A stretch of DNA of 64,000 nucleotides, taken from Mesotoga prima MesG1.Ag.4.2. GTDB lineage: Bacteria; Thermotogota; Thermotogae; Petrotogales; Kosmotogaceae. The notes under the pieces are model-generated. The model worked only from the letters and a program-made list of their open reading frames with translations, was not told the DNA's origin and made no database searches. The DNA is taken from assembly GCF_000147715.2 (NCBI RefSeq), contig NC_017934.1, positions 1,240,001 to 1,304,000 on the forward strand. The letters are read 5' to 3'. Position numbers and translations under genes: made by a program. This document shows, piece after piece, positions 50,593-59,688 of this stretch (position 1 is the stretch's first letter; each line of letters opens with the position of its first letter).

Positions 50593-52514
50593 ATCACAGA
50601 CGTAACTCTGTTCTTTCCACTCCTCTTTGATTCATATAGTGCCTCATCCGCTCTTCGAAGCAAACCGTCAAAATCGCTTTCATTTTCCAGAAGCGTCGTA
50701 ACACCAATGCTAATGGTCAAAGGTCCATATTCTTTTTTATCAATAGAACTGAGCCCCGATCTGAGCTTTTCGGCCATCTTAACTGCGCCTTCGAGATCGG
50801 TGTTCGTTGCGACAATCAAGAACTCATCGCCTCCCCACCTGCCGATATCGTCACAGCTCCTGATATTTGACTGAACGAACGAACATGTCACCTTCAGCGC
50901 ATCGTCACCGGCAAGATGGCCAAAATTATCGTTTACGGTCTTCAGGTTGTCAAGATCGAACATTATCAGCGAGAGTGGAGCGGAATATCTTCTAGACCTT
51001 TCCGTTTCCAATTTGAGAAGCTCGGTTAGCGAATACCTGTTCATTACCCCGGTTAGCATATCCGTAGTGGCCAGCTTCTTGTACATCATCTGACTCTCGC
51101 GAAGGGCTTCTTCAATTTGCTTCGTAGGAGAAATGTCGATGTGAGTTCCGAGAATCCTGGTCGCCCTTCCATCCTCATCTCTTTCGGCCGCTTCGCCACG
51201 ATCATGAACCCAGATCCATTCTCCGCCCTTCGAAAGCATCCTGTATTCAATGTCGAAGTAGTCAGTCTGACCTTCGTAGCAATTATCCATTTCCTCAAGG
51301 CAGGGAAGAAGGTCCTCAGGGTGTACTAATTCCTTCCATTGTTGAAAGGTAATGACAGACCCGCCTGCCGGGTAGCCCATGATCTGATAGTATCGATCGT
51401 TTATCGAAAACTCGCCTTTCTTCATTTTCAAGTCCCAGAGACCTATCTTTCCGCCTTTCACTGCAAGTGCGAGCCTCTCTTCACTTTGGCGCAGCGCATC
51501 TTCGACCTCTTTTCTTTCGGTTATATCTGTCAACAACGCAATATGCCCTCTGATCTTGCCCTTGTTGCTGTAGATTGGACTCTGCTTTATCTCTATGACT
51601 CTCTCTCGCGCGTTCAACTCTCTCCTTTCGGAGCCAGAAGTGAAGAAGCTTGCAAGAGACTCGATATCGCTGAAGACCTCCTGGACTGAGTTTCCAATGG
51701 CATCTGAGGCATCAATGCCCAGCATTTTGCAAGCCATCGGATTCAAATCAACTATTCTTCCACCATCATCAAGAATGACTATCCCGTCTGGAAGCCTTTC
51801 TATTACAGTCTCCCTGGCTACGGGACGTATGTCGAACAACCTATATCTGAAAACTCCTGCAGCGGCAAATACTCCGGCAAATGTGAAAGCGAATGGGGTC
51901 AAATCCAAATATCCTATATCGACGAAGTCAAACAAGTAGTTTATGTTGACCAATATGGGGAATACCGTTCCCAGTAGAACAGTCCTCAACTGACCCTTAT
52001 ATAGACCCGTCGAACGGAGATACTTCCTGAAGACAGCAGCGATCCCCGATAAAAGCAGCAAATAATTGTACGACATTGCAACCCAGAAGAGCGGACCGTG
52101 AACCAGTTTTTGCAGGGGGAAAGCCGAAGTTTGATCGAGCTCACTAACGGAGTAAAATAGCCAGTGCTGTTCATTTGTCCACACCGCAAACAAAACAGCA
52201 ATCGGTACGATAAATAGCATCACAATCTTCTTCCAGTCAAACCAATCTCTTTTGTCTACAAGTGCCATGGAGAAAAGAAAGTAAAAGACCGAAACGGACA
52301 CAATTCCTGGATAAGAAATCTTGTTCAAAAGCCTCATACTTTCAAGATCATCAGAAAACAACTCCAGAGCATAGAAAAGCGACCACCACGCTATAGAAAG
52401 CATTACTAGGCCAAGAGTCCTGGCTTCCAAACGACTTCTCTGCCTGAAACAAAGGAACACCATAAAAAAACTAACAGCCACTGGAAAGAACATCAAAATC
52501 GCGTAAATATTCAA
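50589..52514 (-). CDS. Diguanylate cyclase with 7TM sensor and PAS domains
   Basis: A 641-residue membrane signalling protein. About 225 N-terminal residues form seven hydrophobic helices of the histidine-kinase 7TM type (starting NIYAILMFFPVAVSFFMVFL). A first PAS (LPDGIVILDDGGRIVDLNPMACKML), a second PAS with PAC (KGGKIGLWDLKMKKGEFSINDRYYQIMGYP) and the C-terminal GGDEF domain (IGRWGGDEFLIVATNTD) follow. The active-site GGDEF is intact, so it should make cyclic di-GMP. No I-site RXXD is obvious immediately upstream (SFVQSNIRSCDD contains R-S-C-D). It opens a minus-strand group with the two genes after it. Confidence 0.93.
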   Translation of the reverse strand: MNIYAILMFFPVAVSFFMVFLCFRQRSRLEARTLGLVMLSIAWWSLFYALELFSDDLESMRLLNKISYPGIVSVSVFYFLFSMALVDKRDWFDWKKIVMLFIVPIAVLFAVWTNEQHWLFYSVSELDQTSAFPLQKLVHGPLFWVAMSYNYLLLLSGIAAVFRKYLRSTGLYKGQLRTVLLGTVFPILVNINYLFDFVDIGYLDLTPFAFTFAGVFAAAGVFRYRLFDIRPVARETVIERLPDGIVILDDGGRIVDLNPMACKMLGIDASDAIGNSVQEVFSDIESLASFFTSGSERRELNARERVIEIKQSPIYSNKGKIRGHIALLTDITERKEVEDALRQSEERLALAVKGGKIGLWDLKMKKGEFSINDRYYQIMGYPAGGSVITFQQWKELVHPEDLLPCLEEMDNCYEGQTDYFDIEYRMLSKGGEWIWVHDRGEAAERDEDGRATRILGTHIDISPTKQIEEALRESQMMYKKLATTDMLTGVMNRYSLTELLKLETERSRRYSAPLSLIMFDLDNLKTVNDNFGHLAGDDALKVTCSFVQSNIRSCDDIGRWGGDEFLIVATNTDLEGAVKMAEKLRSGLSSIDKKEYGPLTISIGVTTLLENESDFDGLLRRADEALYESKRSGKNRVTSVI

Positions 52515-53842
52515 ATCTCACACCCCGAAAATCTCCTGATAGTCAGATTATAAACGTTTTGCCAGGACTTCACAAAGAAAAGAAAATCATCAATGGGTGA
52601 TAGGACTTGGCTGTAAACGGAGCAACGTTCTATGAGAAGAGAACAACACAAGTCAGGCGCTTCGAATAAGGCATTCTCAGGTCAACCGTCAACGGTTCTC
52701 CGTCCTCAGATAAGAGCAAATGGGATGAGATCCCGTAAAAGACCACTAAGCGATGATATTCTTTTCTTGCTTTCCGTCATCTGACAATGCTCCCGGTCAG
52801 AATCTGGGCACGACTCGGGACTCACCGTTAACGGTACTCCGTCATCCGCGACAAGAGCGAGACGCAATGCGCCGAGGAATATCAGCGGACACAAGGAGGA
52901 CCAGAAGAGCGTGGTTGGGGTTAGCAGGTAGGGGGTAGGAAAGAGCGAAGTGAAACCGGTTCGCCGATGAACGGTTCTCCGTTCTCCGAATAAAAAACCT
53001 GTTCTTCGTTCTTGGCCAAGATCAGGAACCAAAAGCATGATGCTGAAACAAGTTCAGACGGGATGCGGCGTTATCAAAATAACCATACCCTGTCATCCCG
53101 AACTTGTTTCGGGATCTGGGTTTCGTTCCTATCGAAGGACGGGTCCATGATCTTGGACGGGCAACGAAGGACGGCTTTTCTCAGCGACGAGCGGGCCCTT
53201 GATTTTAAGTGTAAGGCGATTCTTAAGATTGTCGAGATGCTGAAACGAGTTCAGCATGACGAATTATTACGCTTTCAGAATCAACAACGCTTTCATGCCG
53301 TCTAGTCTTCTCGAAAGTCCCTCACTTTGTCATCCCGAATTTAGTTCGGGATCTGGGTTTCGTTCCTATCGAAGGACGGGTCCATGATCTTGGACGGGCA
53401 ACGAAGGACGGCTCTTCCCAGCGACAAGCGGGTCTTTGATTTTAAGTGTAAGGCGATTCTTAAGATTGTCGAGATGCTGAGATGACAAATTATTACGCTT
53501 TCAGAATCAGCAAACGATGTCATCCCCGTCTCGTCTTCTCAGAAGTCTCCCATGCTGTCATCCCGAACTTGTTTCGGGATCTGGGTTTCGTTCCTATCGA
53601 AGGACGGGTCCATGATCTTGGACGGGCAACAAAGGACGGCTCTTCCCAGCGATCAGCGTTTCTTAGATTCGAGATTCCGTTTGGTCTATGATTCTCCTTT
53701 TTGTTTCTTCCTAAGAGCCAACAGCAGAGATTAATAAATACTATTAATCAAGCTCTTATAGGCGACTTCCAGTTCTTGTGAAGGATCAAAGTTGTTTCAT
53801 GAAAGCCAGTCACGGGTTACGTGACCGGCGACGGCATGAGAG
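52515..53842. repeat. Composite repeat block with three tandem long repeats
   Basis: About 100 bases of leader, then CAACCGTCAACGGTTCTCCG, GCGCCGAGGAATATCAGCGG hairpin remnants, and three copies of a long unit running GTCATCCCGAACTTGTTTC + GGGATCTGGGTTTCGTTCC + TATCGAAGGACGGGTCCATG + ATCTTGGACGGGCAACGAAGG (53091-53175, 53331-53410, 53556-53640), separated by AAGTGTAAGGCGATTCTTAA and TTATTACGCTTTCAGAATCA units. The spacing is about 240 and 225 bases. No gene is seen. Confidence 0.8.
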
Positions 53843-54064
53843 TTATTCTTTTTCTGGGGCAGAGTCTTTTTCTTTTTTGAGTGCGTCGATAAGTTCATCG
53901 ACGAGTTTTGGGTTGATTGTGATTCCTTTCTTAGTAGGTTTGTAGTCTCCTTCATCGTCCTGATAGTAAATCCTCAAATCAATGAATTCATGGCCTTTGT
54001 ATTCTCTCTTCGAGACTCTTACGATCTCTGTGTCGTTTCTTTTTATGTCTGTCAAACTCGTCAC
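53843..54064 (-). CDS. PC4/YdbC-family ssDNA-binding protein
   Basis: A 73-residue protein: IVRVSKREYKGHEFIDLRIYYQDDEGDYKPTKKGITINPKLVDELIDALKK matches the transcriptional coactivator PC4 C-terminal fold (four beta strands and a helix; W/KKGI(T/S) motif). Bacterial members such as YdbC bind single-stranded DNA or RNA as dimers and may act in repair or transcription. It stands alone, divergent from the oxidoreductase gene. Confidence 0.87.
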   Translation of the reverse strand: MTSLTDIKRNDTEIVRVSKREYKGHEFIDLRIYYQDDEGDYKPTKKGITINPKLVDELIDALKKEKDSAPEKE

Positions 54065-54173
54065 GTCCTTTCATTTTTGATCTTTCCTTTTATATCACAT
54101 CGAGGGAACTTTGACTATCTTTCTCCATAAGAATTGAGTGATAGAATCGGTTCAGTGAAGATGAAGGTGGTCG

Positions 54174-55412
54174 ATGCTCTTGATAGATCTAATTATGATA
54201 GGCGCCGGAAATAGAGGGTATTTCGCATATGGTGAGGCTGTCCTTTCATTGGACGGTGCTCGCGTGGTTGCTGTGGCTGAGCCCGACGAGTTTAGAAGAG
54301 AGAGATTTGCAAAGGATCACTCTATAATTTCTCAAAATGCTGTGGCTGACTGGAAGTCGCTCCTTTCACGACCCAAGTTTGCAGATGGTGTTATCGTCGC
54401 CTCACCTGAGACGGTGCATGTCGAGCCCGCAATCGAAGCTCTCAGAAGTGGCTACGCAGTTCTACTCGAGAAACCGGTCTCTGCCGATTTGAACGGCATC
54501 AGGCATTTGATAAGCTCCGGCGCAAACACATCGAGGCTTTTTCTTGCCCACGTTTTGAGATACTCCGGCTTCTTCAAAATGATCAAGTCGCTTCTTGAAT
54601 CTGAAGCTATCGGAAAGCTAATTGCAGTTGAGTACACCGAACAGGTCGGATACTATCACTTCGCCCATTCTTACGTGAGGGGAAACTGGAGAAGATCGGA
54701 GCTTGCAGGTCCTTCTATCCTTTCAAAGAGCTGTCACGATATGGACATCCTCACCTGGTTGCTTTCCTCTAGAGCACTTTCAGTCGTTTCCCACGGTGGC
54801 CTCAAGTACTTCCGTAGAGAGAACGCACCCGAGAGTTCTACTGAGAGGTGCCTGGACTGTCCTCTAAAAGAAACCTGCCCGTATTCGGCCGTCACACAGT
54901 ATCTTTCAGATAATACCTACTGGCCAGTGAATACGATTGGAAATGATATGTCATTCGAGAAGAGAAGGGATGTTCTCCGTACGGGTAATTACGGCAAATG
55001 CGTGTTCAGAAGCGATAACAACGTTGCCGACTACCAGAACGTTCTAGTCTCGTTTGAAAACGGTGTGGAAGCATCTTTCTCCATGAATGCCTTCACAAGT
55101 TCAAAGACAAGAAAGATCTTCATCAGCGGAAGCAACGGAGAGATCAGCGGAGACTTCGATAGCGACAGAGTCGAGGTGAGACTCTTCTCAGGAAAGACCA
55201 GGACTTATGAGATATCACATGACGGATCAAGGCACGGCGGCGGAGACATGGAGATTACTAGAGATTTCGTAAGATACCTTAAAGGCGAAACGGGGGGACT
55301 GTCAACTTCGTTCAAAGACTCGATTCAGAGTCACCTCATGTGCTGGGCTGCAGAAAAGTCAAGACTTGAAGGTGGTTTGAAGATCGATCCATGGAGTTTT
55401 CTAGCTCTGTGA
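54174..55412 (+). CDS. Gfo/Idh/MocA oxidoreductase with a cysteine loop
   Basis: A 412-residue NAD(P)-dependent oxidoreductase: LIMIGAGNRGYFAYGEAVLSL Rossmann opening, VLLEKPVSADLNGI with the catalytic EKP lysine, and AGPSILSKSCHDMDILTWLL with the conserved DMD/H motif. An extra loop carries CLDCPLKETCPYSA (three cysteines in CX2CX5C plus a later Cys), which may bind a metal and is present in part of the family. Substrate is probably a sugar or inositol derivative. Its 3' end overlaps the convergent ABC gene by 12 bases. Confidence 0.9.
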   Translation: MLLIDLIMIGAGNRGYFAYGEAVLSLDGARVVAVAEPDEFRRERFAKDHSIISQNAVADWKSLLSRPKFADGVIVASPETVHVEPAIEALRSGYAVLLEKPVSADLNGIRHLISSGANTSRLFLAHVLRYSGFFKMIKSLLESEAIGKLIAVEYTEQVGYYHFAHSYVRGNWRRSELAGPSILSKSCHDMDILTWLLSSRALSVVSHGGLKYFRRENAPESSTERCLDCPLKETCPYSAVTQYLSDNTYWPVNTIGNDMSFEKRRDVLRTGNYGKCVFRSDNNVADYQNVLVSFENGVEASFSMNAFTSSKTRKIFISGSNGEISGDFDSDRVEVRLFSGKTRTYEISHDGSRHGGGDMEITRDFVRYLKGETGGLSTSFKDSIQSHLMCWAAEKSRLEGGLKIDPWSFLAL

Positions 55413-56321
55413 TTTCTCTCCGGTAAGCTCGACGAATACATCTTCAAGAGAAGGCTTGATGTGATCAACATCAATCACTTTTAGCTTCATCTGGAGTATC
55501 CTGGGAAGTACGCTTTCCATAGATATTCCTGGCCGAAAGTCTATTTTCACAACTCCATCTAGCCGGCTCGCACTCATATAGCCGTCTATCGATTCGATTG
55601 GAACCTCTGGCCTGCCCTTCACAGTGATGATTAGGCGGTCTCTATTCAAAGAAGCACGGATGTCCTCCAGTTTTCCGGTCGTTATGAGTTTGCCTTTATT
55701 CATTATTCCTACTGATTTCGCGATATTTTCAGCTTCACTCATGATATGGGTGGTCAGCACGACCGTTCTTCCCGATTCATTGAGTTCTCTGACCATGTTT
55801 CTTATAGTCCTGGTCGAATGGGGATCCAGTCCGAGTGTCGGTTCATCCATGAAGAGAATCGATGGCTCGTGCAACAAGGCCCTTACAAAGTTGACTCTTT
55901 GCTTCATTCCTGTCGAAAAAACCCTTATCGGTTTGTCTTTCCACTCGATCATGTCTACCTTGTCGAGAAGAGATTCTATTTTTTTCAGTGCAACCCTTCT
56001 CTCAATCCTCAACATCGAAGCAAAGAAGAGAAGATTCTCGACCGGAGTAAGACGATCATAGAGAATTACTCGCTCCGACACAAGACCGACTTTCTCTCTA
56101 ATCTTCTTCAGATCTCGCTTCATATCAAGTCCGGCAACATTCACTTCACCTGACGTCGGTTTCATCAAGCCAGTAAGAATTCTTATAAGGGTTGACTTGC
56201 CGGCACCGTTCGGCCCCAGAAGGCAGTATAGATCGCCTTCTTCTATCGAAAGTGAAACGCTCTTCAAAGCCTCAAATGTACCGTATCTTTTCACGAGATT
56301 CGATGTAACGATTCCATTCAA
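55401..56321 (-). CDS. ABC transporter ATP-binding protein (DrrA/CcmA type)
   Basis: A 306-residue ATPase: Walker A LLGPNGAGKSTLIRI, Q-loop VGLVSERV, signature FSTGMKQRVNFVRALLHEPSILFMDEPTLGL (Walker B in the same run) and VVLTTHIMSEAENI H-loop. The C-terminal 80 residues match the DrrA-type regulatory tail. The family pumps drugs, lipids or polysaccharides with a separate permease. No permease gene is next to it; the neighbours are a convergent gene and, upstream, a gap of 220 bases before the tRNAs. Confidence 0.93.
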   Translation of the reverse strand: MNGIVTSNLVKRYGTFEALKSVSLSIEEGDLYCLLGPNGAGKSTLIRILTGLMKPTSGEVNVAGLDMKRDLKKIREKVGLVSERVILYDRLTPVENLLFFASMLRIERRVALKKIESLLDKVDMIEWKDKPIRVFSTGMKQRVNFVRALLHEPSILFMDEPTLGLDPHSTRTIRNMVRELNESGRTVVLTTHIMSEAENIAKSVGIMNKGKLITTGKLEDIRASLNRDRLIITVKGRPEVPIESIDGYMSASRLDGVVKIDFRPGISMESVLPRILQMKLKVIDVDHIKPSLEDVFVELTGEKSQS

Positions 56322-56499
56322 TTAGAACCACCTCAAGAATATTCTACTACATTTCCTGTATATGGCTCATGATGTTGTGATATGTTGAACCTCACGATCA
56401 AGACACAGTCTAATTTTTAGCCTAGATCTTTGACAAGTTACTGGGAGAGAATTATGAAGGTGCTCATCCCCGTTCGTCTTTAACTTGGGCTCTGTACTA

Positions 56500-56528
56500 T
56501 TGACGACACCCTCAAAATCTGATATATT
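56500..56528 (+). promoter_or_regulatory. Promoter of the five-tRNA cluster
   Basis: TTGACG at 56500-56505 and TATATT at 56523-56528 are separated by 17 bases, 12 bases before the first tRNA. The rest of the 220-base gap (56322-56499) shows nothing else. Confidence 0.8.
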
Positions 56529-56540
56529 TAGATTCGTGAG

Positions 56541-56616
56541 CGGGGAGTAGCGCAGTTGGAAGCGCGCCTGTCTTGGGCACAGGAGGTCGCAGGTTCAAAT
56601 CCTGTCTTCCCGACCA
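56541..56616 (+). tRNA. tRNA-Pro (TGG)
   Basis: 76 bases with encoded CCA. Acceptor CGGGGAG pairs with CTTCCCG (one G-U); anticodon loop CTTGGGC gives TGG; T-loop GGTTCAAATCC. Confidence 0.97.
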
Positions 56617-56628
56617 AGGGTCATTAGT

Positions 56629-56704
56629 GCGGCTGTAGCTCAATTGGTAGAGTATCGCCCTTCCAAGGCGAATGTTGCGGGTTCGACTCCCGTCGGCCGC
56701 TCCA
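56629..56704 (+). tRNA. tRNA-Gly (TCC)
   Basis: 76 bases with encoded CCA. Acceptor GCGGCTG pairs with CGGCCGC; anticodon loop CTTCCAA gives TCC; T-arm GGGTTCGACTCCC. Confidence 0.97.
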
Positions 56705-56780
56705 GCGCCCGTGGCTCAATGGATAGAGCACTGGACTTCTAATCCGGTGGTTGCAGGTTCGAGTCCTGCCGGGCGCGCCA
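56705..56780 (+). tRNA. tRNA-Arg (TCT)
   Basis: 76 bases with encoded CCA, starting directly after the tRNA-Gly. Acceptor GCGCCCG pairs with CGGGCGC; anticodon loop CTTCTAA gives TCT. Confidence 0.97.
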
Positions 56781-56792
56781 CGCAATTTCTAT

Positions 56793-56869
56793 GGTGGTTG
56801 TAGCTCAGTTGGAAGAGCGCCTGACTGTGGATCAGGCGGCCGCGGGTTCGAACCCCGCCAGCCACCCCA
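56793..56869 (+). tRNA. tRNA-His (GTG)
   Basis: 77 bases including the extra 5' G opposite C73, the hallmark of tRNA-His. Acceptor GTGGTTG pairs with CAGCCAC; anticodon loop CTGTGGA gives GTG; encoded CCA. Confidence 0.97.
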
Positions 56870-56886
56870 TTTTTCTCTTTTTCCAT

Positions 56887-56962
56887 GCGCCCGTGGCTCA
56901 ACGGATAGAGCATCGGATTTCGGCTCCGATGGTTGCGGGTTCAAATCCTGCCGGGCGCACCA
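56887..56962 (+). tRNA. tRNA-Arg (TCG)
   Basis: 76 bases with encoded CCA. Acceptor GCGCCCG pairs with CGGGCGC; anticodon loop TTTCGGC gives TCG. Its body closely resembles the TCT tRNA-Arg 180 bases upstream, which suggests duplication and anticodon change. Confidence 0.95.
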
Positions 56963-57014
56963 TCCTAAATCTCTCTCCCAGTAGCATGACAGATCTCAAG
57001 AGGAGGTAGCAGTC

Positions 57015-57278
57015 ATGGAAGTACTAAAGGTAGCAACCCACTCAAAACCAAACGCAGTTGCTGGTGCACTTGCCGGAGTACTCAGAGAGAAGGGCGTAGC
57101 AGAGATTCAGGCTATTGGAGCCGGAGCGGTCAATCAGGCAGTAAAGGCCATAGCAATTGCCAGAGGTTACGTTGCTCCAAGCGGTATGGATCTCGTATGT
57201 GTTCCAACCTTTTCGGATGTTGACATCGACGGAGAAGTAAGAACGGCAGTTAGGTTCTATGTACAGCCAAAGAAGTAA
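57015..57278 (+). CDS. spoVS: Stage V sporulation protein S homologue
   Basis: An 87-residue Alba-superfamily protein: MEVLKVATHSKPNAVAGALAGVLREKGVAEIQAIGAGAVNQAVKAIAIARGYVAPSG, almost the SpoVS consensus. GGAGGT precedes the ATG. In non-sporulating bacteria it is probably a small nucleic-acid-binding regulator. It directly follows the tRNA cluster and may be transcribed with it, ending at the hairpin at 57295. Confidence 0.95.
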   Translation: MEVLKVATHSKPNAVAGALAGVLREKGVAEIQAIGAGAVNQAVKAIAIARGYVAPSGMDLVCVPTFSDVDIDGEVRTAVRFYVQPKK

Positions 57279-57294
57279 TTCCTAGATATAAGAA

Positions 57295-57319
57295 GGGCCC
57301 CATCGGGGCCCGTTTTTTT
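57295..57319 (+). terminator. Intrinsic terminator of spoVS
   Basis: GGGCCCC-ATC-GGGGCCC stem followed by GTTTTTTT, running into the stop codon of the convergent GH13 gene. Confidence 0.88.
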
Positions 57320-59318
57320 ATTTGATTTCTGCCACTGCCACCTCTCCGGGACCTAACGAGAGATGAAAGTCGCCTCCCACCTTCCATTCCGAGTGACCAT
57401 CGAAACCCTTGAGCTTCCACGCAACTTTGTGTTCGCTCTTCCAGGTAAAATAACCCAGGTTTATGTGAAAATCCTTCATGCTTTGGAAGTCACCATTAGC
57501 AACAACCAGCAATCCCTTCGACCCATTCCAGTAGAAGAGTCCTGCAGATTCGATGTCTTCCTCCCAGAGAAGTTTCAAATCATGGGGGTTGATGAGCTCA
57601 AGATTATCTCTTCTCAATGAAGATAGAAGGGAAATCAGATCGACCATGTCGTCATCCGCGTTCCAGTGGAGAACATACGGATCGAAGAAAGCCAGCTTGC
57701 CGTAGAATGGATCGTTAGGCGGAAGGACATATCTGCCGTCCTCGTCGTTATCCAGGCCTAGATTCATCGGTTGTATCTCGAATATCTCCTGGCCGGAATT
57801 GACGTAAGTTATTCCGTTTGGCAAGAAGTAGTTCAGAACGGTCGCAAAGCGCGAAAACTTCTTCCCGTTCGGTCTCGCGACTGCCCTGGGAGTGTCTGGA
57901 GTTTCAACACAGGCCAGCGTCGGCACGCGTAGTCTGGGAAGAATCTCGTATACAAGTTCTTTGAATTTTCCCTCAGTTATTCTCGGTTCCATCCACCATG
58001 TATTCCCCAAAATACAGTCGTAGCCAGACTGTCTCGCCTTCTCGTCATTCCCCATCACAAGTTCTTCGGCAATAATTGAAAACGAAGCATCGTTCTCCTT
58101 AGCCTTACGAATTATTCTAAGCTCTAACTCTCTGGGGAGGGCGTGACCCATGTCGAGCCTTGCGCCATCGACGCCAAATTTACTGTTGTAAAAGGGCATA
58201 ATATTCTCAATGGTTTCCCAGAGATCCGTCATGGGCTCTTTCCCAGGAAAGAAGGATGATTTTACTACATCAAAGAGAACATAGGGAGGCTGGTCCTCTG
58301 AAAGAAATTTCCGTGATTCCTCGGGATGATCTTTGTACAGCCTCAGGAAGGTAACATCGTCCCAGGTGGGCTGGTTGTCGTTTATCCAGTCGGAAAAACC
58401 CGGAGGTGTTATTACGCCGAACTCCGAAACGAGCTCATCAAGGAAGTTGTCGCTGCCTTCGTGGTGGGCGACGAAGTTTCTCCACTTTTCCGGATTCAGT
58501 TTCTCCGGCGAGTACCTGAACATCGCCAGATGCTTCTTCACGTTCTCATTCGAGTAGATGACAGGCAACGTCTCAACCCTGGCCTGGTCGAAGCCGAGAC
58601 CCTCAATCTTGGGCGGCCTGTAGTCCTTAAGATGAGATGCGTCTATCCAGTAGAACCACTCGGGATGTTTGAGTATCAAGGCAGAGTCTCTAGCGGAAGT
58701 TCTCGGGATGAAGTCTAGAACGATCCTCATTCCCATAATATGGGCCGCTTCGACAAATGCCTTGAATTCGCGTTCGACGTCCATATCCTCAAGCAAGAAA
58801 TCGTGGTAGCGTTCATCGATTGAGAAGAAATCCTTCACGGAGTAAGGTGAGCCTAGTTCTCCCTTCTTGAACTTGTCGCTGTAACTGGTAACAGGGAGGA
58901 AGTAAAGAGTGTCGAAGCCCATCTTCGATAGATATGGAAGCATATAGATCATCTTAAGGAAGGTCCCTGATTCCGAGTATTCTTGCGAATGAAGATCTGA
59001 GAAGAATTCCGGGTCTTGATGCGAGTAGGCTGCGGTCGACCTGACGAATGATCCGTAGACGATTGCGGATTTGATCCAAAGATTGTCGCTCTCGTTTCTA
59101 ATCCTGCCCAGCGACTTCGAATAATCGATTCCCGGTTCGGCTTTAGCGACTATGCTTTCAATTATGCTTGAGCCGAATTCGTATGGGTCCACAAATATGT
59201 ATCGATCTCTAAGCTTCAAGGTACCTGAGTACCCGTCAGGTAACCACTCCTTTGGAATGGAGTAATCCATTTTACCCTTCTTACTCTTCAGAAGCTCTAG
59301 GATCTCCTTGAGGATCAC
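57318..59318 (-). CDS. GH13 alpha-amylase-family enzyme (GlgE-like?)
   Basis: A 666-residue enzyme with a GH13 catalytic barrel: YFLPVTSYSDKFKKGELGSPYSVKD (substrate loop), MGMRIVLDFIPRTSARDS, FGVDGARLDMGHALP (nucleophile Asp), FSIIAEEL (acid/base Glu) and CVETPDTPRAV (third Asp region). A C-terminal beta domain follows. The barrel entry and HPEWFYWIDASH recall maltosyltransferases of the GlgE group (GH13_3), but other alpha-glucan enzymes are possible. I start at the GTG at 59318, preceded by GGAGGT; the longer frame would run back into the tRNA-Ser gene. Monocistronic. Confidence 0.82.
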   Translation of the reverse strand: MILKEILELLKSKKGKMDYSIPKEWLPDGYSGTLKLRDRYIFVDPYEFGSSIIESIVAKAEPGIDYSKSLGRIRNESDNLWIKSAIVYGSFVRSTAAYSHQDPEFFSDLHSQEYSESGTFLKMIYMLPYLSKMGFDTLYFLPVTSYSDKFKKGELGSPYSVKDFFSIDERYHDFLLEDMDVEREFKAFVEAAHIMGMRIVLDFIPRTSARDSALILKHPEWFYWIDASHLKDYRPPKIEGLGFDQARVETLPVIYSNENVKKHLAMFRYSPEKLNPEKWRNFVAHHEGSDNFLDELVSEFGVITPPGFSDWINDNQPTWDDVTFLRLYKDHPEESRKFLSEDQPPYVLFDVVKSSFFPGKEPMTDLWETIENIMPFYNSKFGVDGARLDMGHALPRELELRIIRKAKENDASFSIIAEELVMGNDEKARQSGYDCILGNTWWMEPRITEGKFKELVYEILPRLRVPTLACVETPDTPRAVARPNGKKFSRFATVLNYFLPNGITYVNSGQEIFEIQPMNLGLDNDEDGRYVLPPNDPFYGKLAFFDPYVLHWNADDDMVDLISLLSSLRRDNLELINPHDLKLLWEEDIESAGLFYWNGSKGLLVVANGDFQSMKDFHINLGYFTWKSEHKVAWKLKGFDGHSEWKVGGDFHLSLGPGEVAVAEIK

Positions 59319-59355
59319 GATACCACCTCCAAAAAATAAGGGCGCAACGGCCCGC

Positions 59356-59444
59356 TGGCGGAGGCGGTGGGACTCGAACCCACAAGGGGCGTCAACCCCA
59401 CCGATTTTCGAGACCGGCTCCTTAGCCAATTAGGATACGCCTCC
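59356..59444 (-). tRNA. tRNA-Ser (CGA)
   Basis: Read on the minus strand, 89 bases: GGAGGCG pairs with CGCCTCC, anticodon loop CTCGAAA gives CGA, long variable arm (GGGGTTGACGCCCC), T-arm GTGGGTTCGAGTCCCAC and encoded CCA at 59356-59358. Confidence 0.96.
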
Positions 59445-59613
59445 GTTTTCGTAACTGATTATATCACGGGCAATAGGGCTGTCAATATGGTATCTTGGGA
59501 GTCAGAGAGATCTCATCTATTCAAAACTCTTTCTCGTTCGTAATATAAACGTTACTCTTACACTGTTCTGTCACTGCCAATTATGATAGAATTTTGATCG
59601 CGAGTGGTTTTTC

Positions 59614-59659
59614 GTGCATGAAGCAGGTCTAAAATCCGAAAGGTACCTCGTTTCAGCAC
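59614..59659 (+). promoter_or_regulatory. Structured 5' leader of rplU
   Basis: GTGC-A-TGAAGC-AGGT (59614-59628) pairs with ACCT-C-GTTTCA-GCAC (59645-59659), 14 pairs with two single-base bulges, ending 30 bases before the rplU start. A TAGAAT/TATGAT -10 lies near 59582-59592. This resembles ribosomal protein leader autoregulation of rplU, though I cannot confirm a known leader family. Confidence 0.5.
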
Positions 59660-59688
59660 ATTTCTATTGCATGAGGAGGTGGCTATTA

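Noticed and set aside
53012-53734. Frames containing SRTCFGIW and VIPNLFRDL
   Set aside because: These are the well-known spurious translations of the TCATCCCGAACTTGTTTCGG inverted repeat.
56716-57009. Open frames on both strands over the tRNA cluster
   Set aside because: They read through four tRNA genes (QAAAGSNPA-type peptides are tRNA translations) and have no independent support.
59318-59429. Longer N-terminus for the GH13 enzyme
   Set aside because: The extra codons run through the 3' half of tRNA-Ser(CGA); a GGAGGT-preceded GTG at 59318 is a better start.
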